A stretch of DNA of 64,000 bases from Panagrolaimus kolymaensis (GCA_028622995.1 JAJQJQ010000006.1:3100001-3164000), one strand, 5' to 3'. Shown: positions 35,680-47,267, counted from the first letter of the stretch. Translations and numbers: made by a program. The notes: a model not told the origin generated them from the sequence alone.

Positions 35680-35960
35680 AAATGGACTCGTAAACACAAG
35701 ATTCTCTTATTTTTTGTATTCTGTGTATGTAAAAATTTATTTGTGCAATAAAAGGATTTCTTAACTTTCATGTTTGGTTTTTAACTTTTGAAATTGTAAT
35801 TACTTTCTCTTTTTTCCAAGCAATATTTCTTTATGGATCCTTCTTTTTCTTTTTAAAGCTTTATTGAATGAACAAGATAATAACAAGAACATATAAAAAT
35901 AATATATAACAAAAAATGAGAACACACGTAAAAGGATAATACAAACATACAAAACGAGGA
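35680..35960. other. 3' flank, including the original 3' UTR of the interrupted gene at 37769
   Basis: Holds the convergent ends of the gene to the left and of the small membrane-protein gene. On the minus strand an AATAAA lies at 35865-35860, about 100 bases after the ancestral stop codon of the interrupted gene. Confidence 0.55.
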
Positions 35961-35980
35961 CTAAGCATCAAAAACATTAT

Positions 35981-36202
35981 TGTTGTAACCTCAATCAGGT
36001 CAACAAATATTAATGTGGTCTTTATTGGAGCAACTGCTCAGCAAGGATGTTACATACATAAAAACAAAGTTAGAAAACAACAATGACAAAATATGAGAAT
36101 GTGTGCCAGTCAGAATTACCATTCAGCCATCCACGGCACAATTCCATACGAGACCAGAGACAGCGGCACTTTGAATACTTCTGTGTGTGCAAGGCCACAA
36201 CA
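35981..36202 (-). repeat. 3' LTR (element orientation)
   Basis: 222 bp, TGTTGTAACC...CCACAACA, identical to 37245-37466. Adjacent ATTAT on the outer side. Confidence 0.92.
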
Positions 36203-37244
36203 CTCTTCTTCCACCTATCTTTGAGTTGACGATCAATCTTCTTGTCTTGTTCTTAGCTTTCCATAGCTTCTTCTTTAGCATGTCCATTTGATTCTTCAAT
36301 TGGAGATCATACAATACGAGCTTCATCATGCGGTTTCCATAATTCCTTATCATTACCATGACGAGCTTTCAATCCAGAAACTTCAGGTTCCATGTAGTTG
36401 AGCAGGAGAAATTCAACCAATTCCATTCGACTGTTCAGTATCACGACCATTCATTTCTTTAGCTTCTTCTTGAGCTTCTTTACCAAGTGATCGTATACGA
36501 CGCCAGAATCCATACCAATTTACCAGAGGTTCTTCCATGAGGTTTCGACTTCCATGTCTTGGGCACATGTTCCATGTCCCTTTCCCCTCCTTTCTGAAGT
36601 TTTTCGGATTCCATTCCATGCAGCATTACCATACCCATGTGTTCAAGATCAAGAGATTTACAGCTGGTTTCACCAAGCGATCACGGCCAAATCGTAGACC
36701 GGATGATTGTTCGCTATCATCAAACGATTGTCTTTGAGCAAAAGACACAAACATCATGCTGAGTTTCCATCGATTCCATCGAGTAACACCACCAGCAAGA
36801 TCATGCTTTTCTGGAGCTAAAGCGTAACTCATTTTGACTTTTCCAAGTTTGTTCCAAGCGAGCAAGTTGACCATACGAGTTGATTGACATGAAGGAGTTG
36901 GTTGATGATAGACACGAGCGAAAGTACCATACGAGCTTTGAGATGAACATATGACCATATTCGTCGGATAAGAAGTGATTCCAGTATGAAGAACTTGAAA
37001 CGAGCATAACATACAACATACGAACTTTGAGATGAACATACGAGGATTTTGATACTGTCGATTTTGAGATAAAGACCATATCAATTGCTTTCCAAGTTGA
37101 GTCCAGAGCTTCTTCTATCTTTCTCCAACAGCACCAGCAGCAAGTTCTCTTCTGCAGCTTCCTTCTTCTTTTTCTTTTGAATTGAGTTGGCGAGCGGTCT
37201 TTTCGGAGGATTTGAGTTGTTTGATCACGATCTCGTCACCACTT

Positions 37245-37466
37245 TGTTGTAACCTCAATCAGGTCAACAAATATTAATGTGGTCTTTATTGGAGCAACTG
37301 CTCAGCAAGGATGTTACATACATAAAAACAAAGTTAGAAAACAACAATGACAAAATATGAGAATGTGTGCCAGTCAGAATTACCATTCAGCCATCCACGG
37401 CACAATTCCATACGAGACCAGAGACAGCGGCACTTTGAATACTTCTGTGTGTGCAAGGCCACAACA
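37245..37466 (-). repeat. 5' LTR (element orientation)
   Basis: 222 bp, identical to 35981-36202. On the minus strand it supplies the 28-codon replacement C-terminus and stop codon of the interrupted host gene. Confidence 0.92.
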
Positions 37467-37769
37467 ATTATCATCAATAGTAATCATAACTTTATTTTCT
37501 CCATAGCTTGTTGTTGTTGTTGAATTTTTTGGTTTCTTGACATAATATTTTCGAAGTGGAGTTGATTGAATAATATTTCGAGTTTTGGTTTTGATACTCC
37601 CAAGTGTTCCATTGATTGAATCTTGAGCTCCTTTATCACGAAATGCAAAAATACACCATGGACCACAAATAATGATGAGAGCAATCAATATAACAATAAT
37701 AAATATGGTTGGATATAATTCAGAGCAATCAGGAGAATTATCAGAGCAGAATCCAAGACCAATAGACAT
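37380..37769 (-). CDS. small single-pass membrane protein whose C-terminus has been replaced by LTR sequence
   Basis: The frame opens at ATG 37769 and encodes a short Cys-containing N-terminus (GFCSDNSPDCSE), one membrane segment (IFIIVILIALIIICGPWCIF) and a basic/Thr-rich tail. No signal peptide, so probably a type III or N-out protein; family not recognised. After 101 codons the frame enters the LTR element at 37466 and continues 28 codons to a TGA at 37380. If the element and one ATTAT copy are removed in thought, the frame instead runs on for four codons (VFDA) to a TAG at 35963-35961, followed by a poly-A signal. The ancestral protein was therefore probably 105 aa and the present allele makes a 129-aa chimera. 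Function of the original tail unknown. Confidence 0.7.
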   Translation of the reverse strand: MSIGLGFCSDNSPDCSELYPTIFIIVILIALIIICGPWCIFAFRDKGAQDSINGTLGSIKTKTRNIIQSTPLRKYYVKKPKNSTTTTSYGENKVMITIDDNCCGLAHTEVFKVPLSLVSYGIVPWMAEW

Positions 37770-38848
37770 GATGATTGATTTGATTTGAATTTGAAAAAAA
37801 TGAAGAAGATAACAAAATTCGAACGAACGGAAGTGAATTGAAGCTATTTGAACAACAGCAGCAGGAAGAGATTGAGAAAAAACAAAATCGAAAAAAAATC
37901 AGATAAAAATTGAAAGTGACTAAACCAAAGAAAATTGAAGGAAGCGAAAAAAAAAAGAAAGAAAAAGTTCAAAGGACTCTTTCTCTCTCGCTCTTTTCTT
38001 TCTTTTTCTCTTAGAGCACGAAAAAAAAAACAAATCGATAGAATGCCATCATTTCTGCGGCGATAATAAATATCCTGAGAGCTTGTTGCTTGATGATTCA
38101 CTCAAAATGAGGACAGTTGCCTGCTTGCCAAACTTTTTGCGCATGGGACTAATATTTGAGTAGCAAGCAACTGACCCTGAAATAAAATAAAACTATGAAA
38201 GATGGACGAAATACACCTCTTTCAAAATAAAATAAAAAGTTTGTGGCAATCTCATGCTTCCTCCATTGATGGATCTTTGCCTTTTGTATGTTTGGGATTT
38301 CAACGATGTGATTTAATGTTTTTTTACAAATCATTGAATTTTTTTAAATCAAGTGTTAACCATTTTGAATAACAAGATATTAGTGAGGATAAAGATCAGG
38401 AGATTGATTTAATTCAATTAATTAATAAATGATTACATAAATAAATTGAGTGATTTCATGGAATAATAGTAAACATAAAAACATATTTTCGAGCTATCAT
38501 CTTAGAAAGTAAGAATTGTATCGCCGCCGCTACAATCATACCATTGTTGTGGATTATTCCTTATCTGTCTAATGACATTGAGTAAAAATATGTAATGTAT
38601 TAGTAATTTAAAGTGCATAAAAGCATTTTTTAAATATGATGTAATAAATAAATTTATAAAAACCAAATCATCGGTTTTCGATGGACTTTGGAAATATTGG
38701 TGTTAATTTAGCTATATCCAGCAAGGAGGTTATTTGACAATTATTTTTGAGTGTTTAGCGATCTACTTATATTTTCTGCGGTGCTAATGAAATGAATTTT
38801 TACTTTATCACCATTTTTTTAAAGTCAAAAGAAAAAAGAGATTTTGTA
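37770..38848. other. intergenic
   Basis: Upstream region of the small membrane-protein gene, with A-rich and CT-rich tracts (37950-38030). No gene recognised. Confidence 0.5.
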
Positions 38849-38948
38849 CCAGCCATAGCACAGTGGTAGAGCGATGGCAATGGATTCGAGACATGGCCTG
38901 CTATGATTCGAAAAGCCATAGGTCGCTGGTTCGAATCCAGCTGGCTGG
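38849..38948 (+). tRNA. tRNA-like sequence related to tRNA-Tyr, probably a pseudogene or an unusual intron-bearing tRNA
   Basis: The ends match the tRNA-Tyr gene at 30457: acceptor CCAGCCA with TGGCTGG, variable loop AGGTC and T-arm GCTGGTTCGAATCCAGC, all perfectly paired. The D-stem has one mismatch (GCAC/GAGC). The anticodon stem is different (ATGGC/GCCAT) and encloses 36 nt rather than a 7-nt loop plus 17-nt intron. No anticodon preceded by the invariant U33 can be placed with confidence. The A and B box regions are recognisable. It could be a decayed tRNA, a tRNA-derived repeat, or a tRNA with a long structured intron; no amino acid is assigned. Confidence 0.6.
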
Positions 38949-39031
38949 AAAATTCTTTTTTTCTTTTTCTCCTATTTTTCATGGAAAAGCTTTTAAAAAA
39001 GTTTCAGTTACAAATAGGCTTTAGAATAACC

Positions 39032-39058
39032 AGCGGTATTCGCTTTGCTCATACCGCT
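39032..39058 (-). repeat. 3' terminal hairpin of Helitron-like element 1
   Basis: An 8-bp stem AGCGGTAT/ATACCGCT around the loop TCGCTTTGCTC. The identical 27 bases occur at 47241-47267 in element 2. Helitrons carry a short hairpin near the 3' end that helps terminate rolling-circle transfer. Confidence 0.8.
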
Positions 39059-39120
39059 TTTTGGGGGTTAGGTTGATTACATTGTTTGGGTAAGCCAATG
39101 TGCTAAGTTTTCGCTATTTT

Positions 39121-39268
39121 TTAATTAATAATTTATTGAAATTTCAAAGATTTTATTATACAAACAACAAACATAACAATTAATTTAAAGATTTTTAATT
39201 AATAATTTATTGAAATTTTAAAGATTTTATTATACAAACAACAAACATAACAATTAATTTAAAGATAT
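39121..39268. repeat. two tandem copies of a 74-bp A/T-rich unit
   Basis: A unit starting TTAATTAATAATTTATTG recurs at 39195 with a period of 74 bp and about one or two differences. The second copy contains the stop codon of the first Helitron-like gene (39261-39259), so the duplication lies at the 3' end of that element. Confidence 0.8.
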
Positions 39269-42200
39269 TCTTTATGAACAACATTTATCACGGTGTTGGG
39301 TTCTTCTGCATTTGAAAGAATACGAATATCTTGTTCTTTTCGAACTCGAGACAAAGCAACATAAAGTTGACCATGTGTAAAAACTTGTTGTTGATGAAGA
39401 TCGATGCCAACTTTTATCAAAGTTTGACCTTGTGATTTATTTATTGTCATGGCAAAAGCGAGACGAACAGGGAATTGGATGCGAGTGAATCGAACACCAC
39501 GATGGCTTCTGTTGTTACCGTATTCGAATTTAATTTTTGGAAGAAATACCATAGTTCCAAGATCACCGTTTTTATCCATTTTTCGGCAACAAAGAAATGT
39601 ATCACTCCATCTAACAATTTGAAGAACGGTTCCATTGCAAAGACCTTCTTTAAGCGATAAATTTTTGATGAGCATCACTTTTGCTCCAGCTTTTAATCTT
39701 AGCTTATGTGGTGGAAGTCCGGTAGGGGTAAAACTGTGGATGTTTTCCATATCCGCATCTGCAGCACGAACATGTAAATTTCTCATCGTAGCACGTTCTT
39801 CTGTTTCATGATTTTTATCAATTGAGGTGAAAACTTTGACATCGCCTGGCAATTTATCCAATATTTTTTCATTGACATAAAAAGTATTTAAATTTGTAGG
39901 GCAAAGAATAGCAGATGTCAGCATTGCCTCAAAATTTTCAGCTGGATTATTAAGAACTTCGGGTGGGAAACAAAAATTAATTAATGATGTGAGGGTTCGG
40001 ACCATAATTTGAGGATTGACAGGAATTGCTGCAGAATTTAATATTATTTCTGAACCGTGACCCACTCGATCCAACCAATTAGCAAAAGTATGCTAAAAGA
40101 AATTGTTTATTTTTATCTTAATCGTAAAATTTTAACTTACTTCGAATCGATTAACGCGCATATTTTGTAGAAGATGTCGAGTAGTAAAATGATTAAAGAG
40201 TTCTGAATTTTTTACACTTTGTTGAAAAGTTCCAGCCCGACCTCCTTTGGGAACAACAGGAGGTAATTGACAAAAATCTCCACTTAATATAATCACTTTA
40301 TTTCCGAAGGGCATATTTCGTTCAGCGCTTCCAAGAGGATACAAAGATCGAAGGGTTTTATCAACGAATTCAAATACAACTTTATTCAGCATTGAAACTT
40401 CATCGATAAATATTACGGAAGCGTCTCTGAATTTTTGTGCATAAGGGCTTTCAAAATGAATATTTGGTGTTGATTCTTCATCCACATCGTTGTTAATACG
40501 AAAAGCATTATGTATGGTAGTGCCTCCTGGCAATAACAATGCTGCAATTCCCGTCGTTGCAGTTACCACATAAGTTTTATGATCAGAAGCTAATTGAGCA
40601 ATAATGGCTTTGGATATTGTTGTTTTTCCTGTTCCGCCAGCTCCTAATATCGTGTATAATCTTCGAGGATTTATACCATTTATAGCACTCATGATTGTTT
40701 GGAATACATCGCTTTGTTCATTATTAAGACTTTGAATAAGACGTTGAGCAAAATTGTAACGATTAACACGTGAGCAAGGATCATCGGATAAAACGGTGCC
40801 ACCAATTCCATCAGCTTGATTGGGTTCAGTTTCATCGATTTCAATTTCATTGTAGTTAAAAGTTCTTGGATTAGGCAGTCCAACTTGGGTGCAATTGGTA
40901 TTAAATTCCATTAAAAGATATTGTATCCGCTGTAAAGCAAATTCTTTTTGATCAACTAATGTCCATCCTGGGCGGTGAGGAGCAAGGGAATGAATAATGT
41001 AATTAAATAAAAATTCTGGTTGTGGTGGTTGACAATAAACCAACATCATGGCAAAATATTTTCGGAGTCTCCGTGACACAATTTTTTCACCAATGATATC
41101 ATCAAGGTATCGCATCCAAATATCATTATTTTCAAATAATCCACGAGCTGTGGCAGCTGCATGAAAGGTTTCATATAAAGTGCCATCCACGGTTTTCAAA
41201 GATTCAAAAGAAGTTGGTCCAGCGGTTGACATGAGAAGATGACGAATAGCTACTAATTCCATATTTTTTGGATTGACTGATCCAATACGAACTAAAACCT
41301 TTTCATCATTATACTTCCGCTTGATCCAGGTTTTAGTGTTTCTATTGAACCAATAATATTTGGCAATTTCATCATATTGGTATTGTCGGGCTTCAGGGTC
41401 TTTTGCACAAATTTCAAAATATTCTGTAAGCATTGTTTTCTTAGCTTTTTGAATTTTTTCTGGTTTTCCCGCTTCTTCTTCTTGACCTTCTTCAAAAATT
41501 ATAACATTTTCATTGGGTAAGTGGACATATTGAACATAAACTTGATGGGACATATCGTAAATTTCATGACCATAAAGCCTCCAACATGCTTCCATAGCAG
41601 TTTGATATCTCATTCTGCGATATTGATCAATTTCATCATAATCAACTTCGTTATTATTTTCAAATCTAACATATGCCATATCACCTCCTTTAAAAACATA
41701 TTTTAAAATATATTCATGGCAATTTTGAGAACCAATAAATTCAAGATTTGCATGACAATTGTATTTCAAAGAGAGAAAAGGATTAAAGGGAACAACATTT
41801 CGATTGTCAAAACGAATTTCTACTCCACTTTTAACTTTTTTTGAAAAAGTTTCACCATAATTATTAATGTTATCTTCTGGAAGAAGTTTATCGGGAGGTG
41901 GAGGTCGACGTTTATATTGAGTATAATCATCTTGACTAAGAATATTTTGTTGAGAAAATTCTTTAGGAAATCGTTTGGTGCATTGCCCATCAACTTGGCA
42001 AGCATCATTACAATCATGCATGTTCATTTTGGTTACTGTTGCACGAAGTCGCCTCTGTTGTTCAGCTTCTGGGGAAAGATCGGCGGCAGGTGGTAACGGT
42101 GGTATTTCTGCACAAACATATTGATTAACAAAATTTGAATCAAAGCCTTCTTCAGGCGGAGCAATTGTTATTAGAATATGGGCGTGGAGCATTGATCGTT

Positions 42201-45200
42201 TTTGCCATTCAATAGAATACAACCAAGAAACGCATTTTCCAAGCACACCACGTTGAAAAATATCTTTTTTTAATTCATTAAGCTTTCCTCTGAAAACCCG
42301 AAGACAGATATCAGGACGATCAGCAAATGTTTGACCGGGCAAAAGAGCTTCGGTAATTTCTGGCCATTTTGAATTTCCTGTGAAAGTCAAAAAAAAGGTA
42401 TAATATCCAAATTCACGATTGATGCGTGTTGCATTTGCGTAAGCGTGTTGCATATCTGCTCTTGAACCTCTCACGTTTTTTGTTAACATGTAAATTCTTC
42501 CCAAAGTTTCACCGGGATTAAGTCCTCTTCTCAAAGCATCTTGAAGTTCTTGAGGTCGAGTAGCCCGCAAATTATCTTGAATTTTTTTCATCCATGTAAT
42601 TTCATGATGTTCAACACGATTAAGACTCACAATAGCATATTTCTGAGCTAAAGCTCTGTGAGACCATAACCAATGAAATTTTTTAATATCACCACGCATT
42701 TGAAACATATATAAATAATATTGCCGAATGGAAACAAATTTACGAGGGTTGCTAACTTTCGCTTTTTTTGTAGATGGTTCAATAATATTGTTTTCTTGAT
42801 TCCCCTCATCATCTTCTTGATTGATAGGAGGTTCATCACAATAAAGGCCTTCATTTGGATCTGGAGCAAGAGCATTAGCTTCTTCAAAATCATCATCTTC
42901 TTCCTGGTTGAAAGCTTGTTCTTGGAGTTCTTCATTTTGGTTAATAAGTTCATCGCCAATATGGCTTTCATTGGAAAATGGAGCAATAGCTTCTTCAATA
43001 TCCATGGGTTCTTCATTATCGGGTAAAATATTTGATTGACTATTATGGATAACATTTACAAATTCTTTAGAACCTTCATTTGGATTTGGAGGTAATGTAT
43101 TTGCTTCAACAATATCCATAGGTTCAATATTAGTCTTTGTAACAGCATGCTCGGCAACGGGCTTTTTATTTGTTGTAAGACTAATGCCAAGACGATATCC
43201 TTGATCACCATATGGAATCATTATTGTAAAAGCAGTTGGATCAACATTTGGATCGAGTTCTTGAAGTTTAACAGTTCCTCCATGTCTTGCTTTAAGAAGA
43301 GCTCCAATTGTTTTTGGTGGATTACCATTATCAGACATCCACATTACAGCTACTTGTTCAATGGTGGGAAGTTCTGTTCGATGAAGATGAATGTTAGGGT
43401 CAGCTAAGTTTTTAATTGCATGAGCTTCTCGATTATTTAGTAATGATAAAAAGAATTTTGGAATTTCTTTTCCTTCAGCTTTCGCCTTATTAATTGCTTC
43501 TTGGTAAAGTTCATGGGCGTGTTGATAAAGGTGAGCCAAAGCATTATGTTTTCTGATCATAGCATCGAGCTGCCTAACAACATCTGGATCAAGTTGCTCT
43601 CCAATGCGGCGTTCTCGTGCAAGAATTGATTCTTGACCACTCATGGTGTAAAGCTGGCCATACATGGGTTGTTGGTTTTCTTTGCAATATAAATCTGATA
43701 AATTAATTTTCATTTCTCCATTTAAGCGACAAACAATAGGGCCATAAAGAGGGGAGGGTTCCATGCCAATAACCAATGATGCAAATGCAAATTCATTGTT
43801 ATATTTGAGCGGACATTTTAAATAGCTTTTTCCCAATGGATGAGCAGGATCACAGAGAGAAAGCATGACTTCAGGAGGATTTTGTCGAATATTGAATCGG
43901 TCGCTAAGATCAACTTTTCCTTTAGCACAACATGGGCATGATTTTGAAAGAAATTCATGTTTTAATAATAATGCTTGACAAAATTGACAGGGGTATTTAA
44001 ATTCTCCAAGATCATGATACGGCGTAATATGTCCAGCAGAAATTGCACCACATCCATATCCGGGATGTTCCTTTTCACACTTTTTTGAATTAAGCGTATT
44101 ATTTTCTTTATTTATTCGGGCACGTTGTTCAATCATTCTTAGACGTTGGGTTTCTCTAATAGTTTCTTGATGGGTATTAGCTTCTTTCGCAGTCATATTT
44201 AATTTGCGTTTGTAAGGACGTTTATTTTCATCTATCATGGTTCCAAAAATTTCTTGAATATTGCCAATATGATACAATGGTTGTAATGGATCAGGCCAAA
44301 CATCAACACGTCCATTTAATTCTTGCATTTCTCGTAAAAGAGTGTACGCACGCTCTCGTTCTCGACCAATATAAAAAGGACTCAATCGTTGAGATGCTCC
44401 ATCAAAAATTATCCTTTCAGCCATAATAAAAATATGAATTCCACAACTTATTCCATCAAATTGAAAATTATAAGTACTTGGATCTGCCATATCTAATCTG
44501 GTTCCTTCATTTAAAACTCCACATTCTTGTAACGCATAAATCAACGTTTCAAGTCGATCTAATAAATCATTAAAATGAGCAACATTCTCAGGCGTGCAAT
44601 TTATATATCCTTTAAAAAAAGAATCATACAACTTAGCAGTGTTGGTATGAGTATCAATGGAAAGCAGCCTCCAATGACCGCGAAATAACCATGGCATAAA
44701 AATCAAATGCGGTCTTTCCACTCTGTTAATATAAAAAAAGTTTCTTGGTGGTGGGCATCGATCTCTGTCCACAAAATCAAGAATAATATAATCGAGCAAA
44801 GTGATTGATTGCCATGGGGTAAAATATCTCGTAACAAATGATATCATTCCAGCAAATAAACATCGCACTTGGAGAGTACAGACCCACTGATTATCGGGAA
44901 CATGCAATAAAGTTGGATTATTAAATTCAATATCATCCAAATAATCAAGTTCCTAAAATAATTTGATATGATAAGTTTCGATAAATTTTAAATCAAATAC
45001 CGGAATTTCAAAATTTTGTTCTGGTGGATCCACTTCATCATCACCGAATGCATCAATTGTATCATCTCGCTAAAAGTTTACATAAATTGTTTTAGAAAAA
45101 TATACGAAATACTTTTAAAATCACATACATTTGGGACTTCAGTAGGCCGATTATTAACTATTGCCTTTGCCAATTTTTTCGATTTGTCGATTATTTTTGA

Positions 45201-46443
45201 AAAGAAGCTTAGTTTAGGCGGTGATTTAATTGTTTCAGTTTCTTTGCTAACAGAATTAGTTGCTAAAGTTTTTGCTGATTCTTCTTCATCCTTTTTAGCT
45301 TTTTCTTTTTCTGCCTTGCTTTTTTGATAACATATTTTGTTTGATTTACTCTTTTTTACCTATAATTTTGTGCTTATATTAAATTGAGAAAAAAATTTAA
45401 TTTAGCTTAAAGTCTACCTTTTCTTCATCAATTTCATCTTGAGTTTTCTTTTCTTTAGCATTTTTGTTATTTTTATCTTGAGCTTTTTTTGTTTGATTAT
45501 ATTTTTTATTAGCCTCTGCTTTTTTTGCCTAAAACTTATTATATAATATTTTAGAAAATTATAAATTAGCTTTAGATCTACCTTTTCTGCTGCAATTTCA
45601 TCTGGAGTTTTGTTTTCATTTTCAGCCTTTTTCCTTTGATATCGTAGTTTGTTTGCCTCACTTTTTTTTGCCTAGAATATATCTTGGTATCCACATATAT
45701 TATAAATTACATTTAAGCTAACCTTATCTGCGGCAATTTCAGCTTCAGTTTTCTTTTTTCTTCTTCCCGTAGTTGGTACATCAAACTCATTAATGATGGT
45801 GTAAATTCGATGTTGAGGAGGATCGCGGGGAGGAACGGTGATTAGCCAAGTAATACATGCAAAAGTTGTTGCCCACCAAACCTAAAACATTCTTATTTTA
45901 TTTCATACTGATATATAGTGTTTAACCTACTTGAAAAAAATTTCTTAAAGAGCGTTTCCTTTTTGATCTTTTAATTCTTTTATATCGATTTTCCCTTTCA
46001 TTAATTTTTATTAGAAACTGCTCAGTTAATATAAGCATATGCCTATTATTCCATGATCTAGCTTCTTTAAGATTATGATCGGAATTGTTGGCATTAGGGT
46101 TATCCTTTTGTATTTCGATTGCTCTCGCAATATCTGCCATACTGAAAAATATTTTACAACTGTAAAAAATGTTTGAAAGATTAAATATCAAGTACCTGGT
46201 AATTTTTCTACTTAAATGGATTGTGAATTCCTTTAAGTTTAATTTTTCATCTTTCCAAAGTTCATGCAAAATAGAAGTTGCTATTTTTCTTGAATCACCA
46301 TCCAAAAAACGGGTAAAATGAATAATGGTTTCGCTTTCAGTCCAAAATTCCATTGTTGCATAATATAAAAAGAGTTGCCAAAAAGTTCCAAAGCGACGGC
46401 AATCGTCGACGCCTTTAAAATTTTCAAGTGTTCGGCGCATCAT
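39259..46443 (-). CDS. Helitron-like replicase-helicase with N-terminal Ulp1/C48-like protease, copy 1 (2254 aa)
   Basis: Exons 46443-46196, 46141-45931, 45881-45723, 45671-45582, 45528-45418, 45359-45129, 45069-45001, 44952-40141 and 40092-39259; all junctions are GT-AG and keep the frame. In order: an unrecognised N-terminal domain (two exons), three Lys/Glu-rich modules, a Ulp1/C48-like cysteine protease (GHW His near 466, YDS Asp near 483, Gln near 537, ISCG Cys near 543), a CCHC-like cluster (CEKEHPGYGCG, CQFC, SCPCCAK), an acidic linker, a Helitron Rep domain (FLTFTGNSKWPEI, HUH-type MLHAHIL, catalytic YILKYVFK) and a Pif1-type helicase (Walker A GAGGTGKT, FIDEVSM, GDFCQLPP, KSQGQT, VALSRV). 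HUH replicases nick and join one DNA strand to move by rolling circle, and the helicase unwinds it. The role of the protease is unknown. No stop or frameshift was found, so the gene looks functional. Confidence 0.88.
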
Positions 46444-47240
46444 TATGTTTCAGTGAAATAAACGCTAAATCTGTAAAAAAATATATTTGAAAATGGGGAT
46501 ATACGAAGAAACAAATCAAAAGAGATAAATAAATAAATAAAATCCACGCAATTTTATCAAAGGTCTAGATTCTCATAATTTTTTTTAAATAATTGGAGAT
46601 GAAAATAATTGTTTACTTCATTCATCTTTTATTATTCGAATGGCGCTTTTTGTCTCAGAAAATAGCGCCCATTTTTATCCATAAATGACCTTAAAATCGT
46701 TGGCAAGCCATCATTTTTATTGATTATTATTGATCCAAACATTTTATTCCAAAGTCTTTATTATACCACTTTCATTGTCAAAATATTTATGGAAAATACT
46801 CTCAGGTTATTATTTACCTTTACAATTTCGATAAACTCTGAATAAGAAAAAAGTAATTCTTTTTAAATGGAAGGCTTACTCCTTTTGCTTAAAAAATATA
46901 TGAATTATTTTTCATAAAATATATGTTCAAAAAATAAAAACAAAATACAAAACTCATTTGTATATACATAAAAAATTACAAAAATTAATTACGATATGTA
47001 AAAAAATATAAACAAAATTTTCCTTCGTGATTTTGTTAGAATTACAGTATTCATAAATGTCAATGCAAAATTTTTCATAATTGCATAAAAAAATTTGCAA
47101 CATTTTCGATTAATTTCAAAAATTTGCAAGCGTGCTAACTCTCACCGCGAAACTTTTGAGTTTCATTGCTGAACTTATTTTTCATTGACTGAAAGTAGGT
47201 CAAACATTGATAACGTTTGTTTATTCTTTAGAAAGTAACC
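46444..47240. other. 5' flank of Helitron-like element 1 and spacer to element 2
   Basis: Contains the conserved 5' block of element 1 (about 46641-46720) and then about 500 bp of A/T-rich DNA before the 3' hairpin of element 2. No gene recognised. Confidence 0.5.
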
Positions 47241-47267
47241 AGCGGTATTCGCTTTGCTCATACCGCT
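47241..47267 (-). repeat. 3' terminal hairpin of Helitron-like element 2
   Basis: AGCGGTAT stem, 11-nt loop, ATACCGCT; identical to 39032-39058. Flanking bases diverge a few nucleotides outside the stem on the outer side, which marks the approximate 3' border. Confidence 0.8.

Larger units (their letters stand above)
35981..37466 (-). mobile_element. short non-autonomous LTR retrotransposon (TRIM-like), recent insertion
   Basis: Two direct repeats of 222 bp, identical at every base compared, flank a 1,042-bp interior. The repeats have TG...CA ends (TGTTGTAACC...GGCCACAACA), and the whole is bordered by ATTAT on both sides (35976-35980 and 37467-37471), a 5-bp target duplication. On the minus strand a purine tract (GGTGGAAGAAGAG) directly precedes the left repeat, as a polypurine tract should, so the element is oriented minus. 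A primer-binding site is less clear; TGGTGACGAGATC starts three bases inside the right repeat. The interior has no recognisable gag or pol, only degenerate frames, so enzymes must come from elsewhere. Identical repeats imply recent movement. Confidence 0.92.
39032..46730 (-). mobile_element. Helitron-like element 1, autonomous-looking (ends approximate)
   Basis: The extent is inferred by comparison with element 2. The left (3') end carries a hairpin AGCGGTAT-11 nt-ATACCGCT at 39032-39058, repeated at the same place in element 2; on the minus strand it is followed by GG|T, a possible CTRR-type terminus. The right (5') end carries a conserved block at about 46641-46720 containing GACCTTAAAAT and a small GGCGCT/AGCGCC inverted repeat. 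One large gene of nine exons fills the interior. No target duplication is expected for rolling-circle elements, and exact borders are not proved. Confidence 0.8.

Noticed and set aside
36123..37084. Several minus-strand frames of 66-152 codons inside the LTR element
   Set aside because: No retroviral-type domain, no consistent frame and repeat-driven sequence; treated as non-coding interior.
38800..38982. 60-codon minus frame over the tRNA-like sequence
   Set aside because: It is the translation of the tRNA-like sequence itself (LDSNQRP-type peptide commonly produced by tRNA T-arms), not a gene.
46444..47240. Considered that the two Helitron-like elements are one segmental duplication
   Set aside because: Non-coding flanks, intron content and the acidic linker have diverged, and each element has its own ends; independent insertions of related elements fit better.
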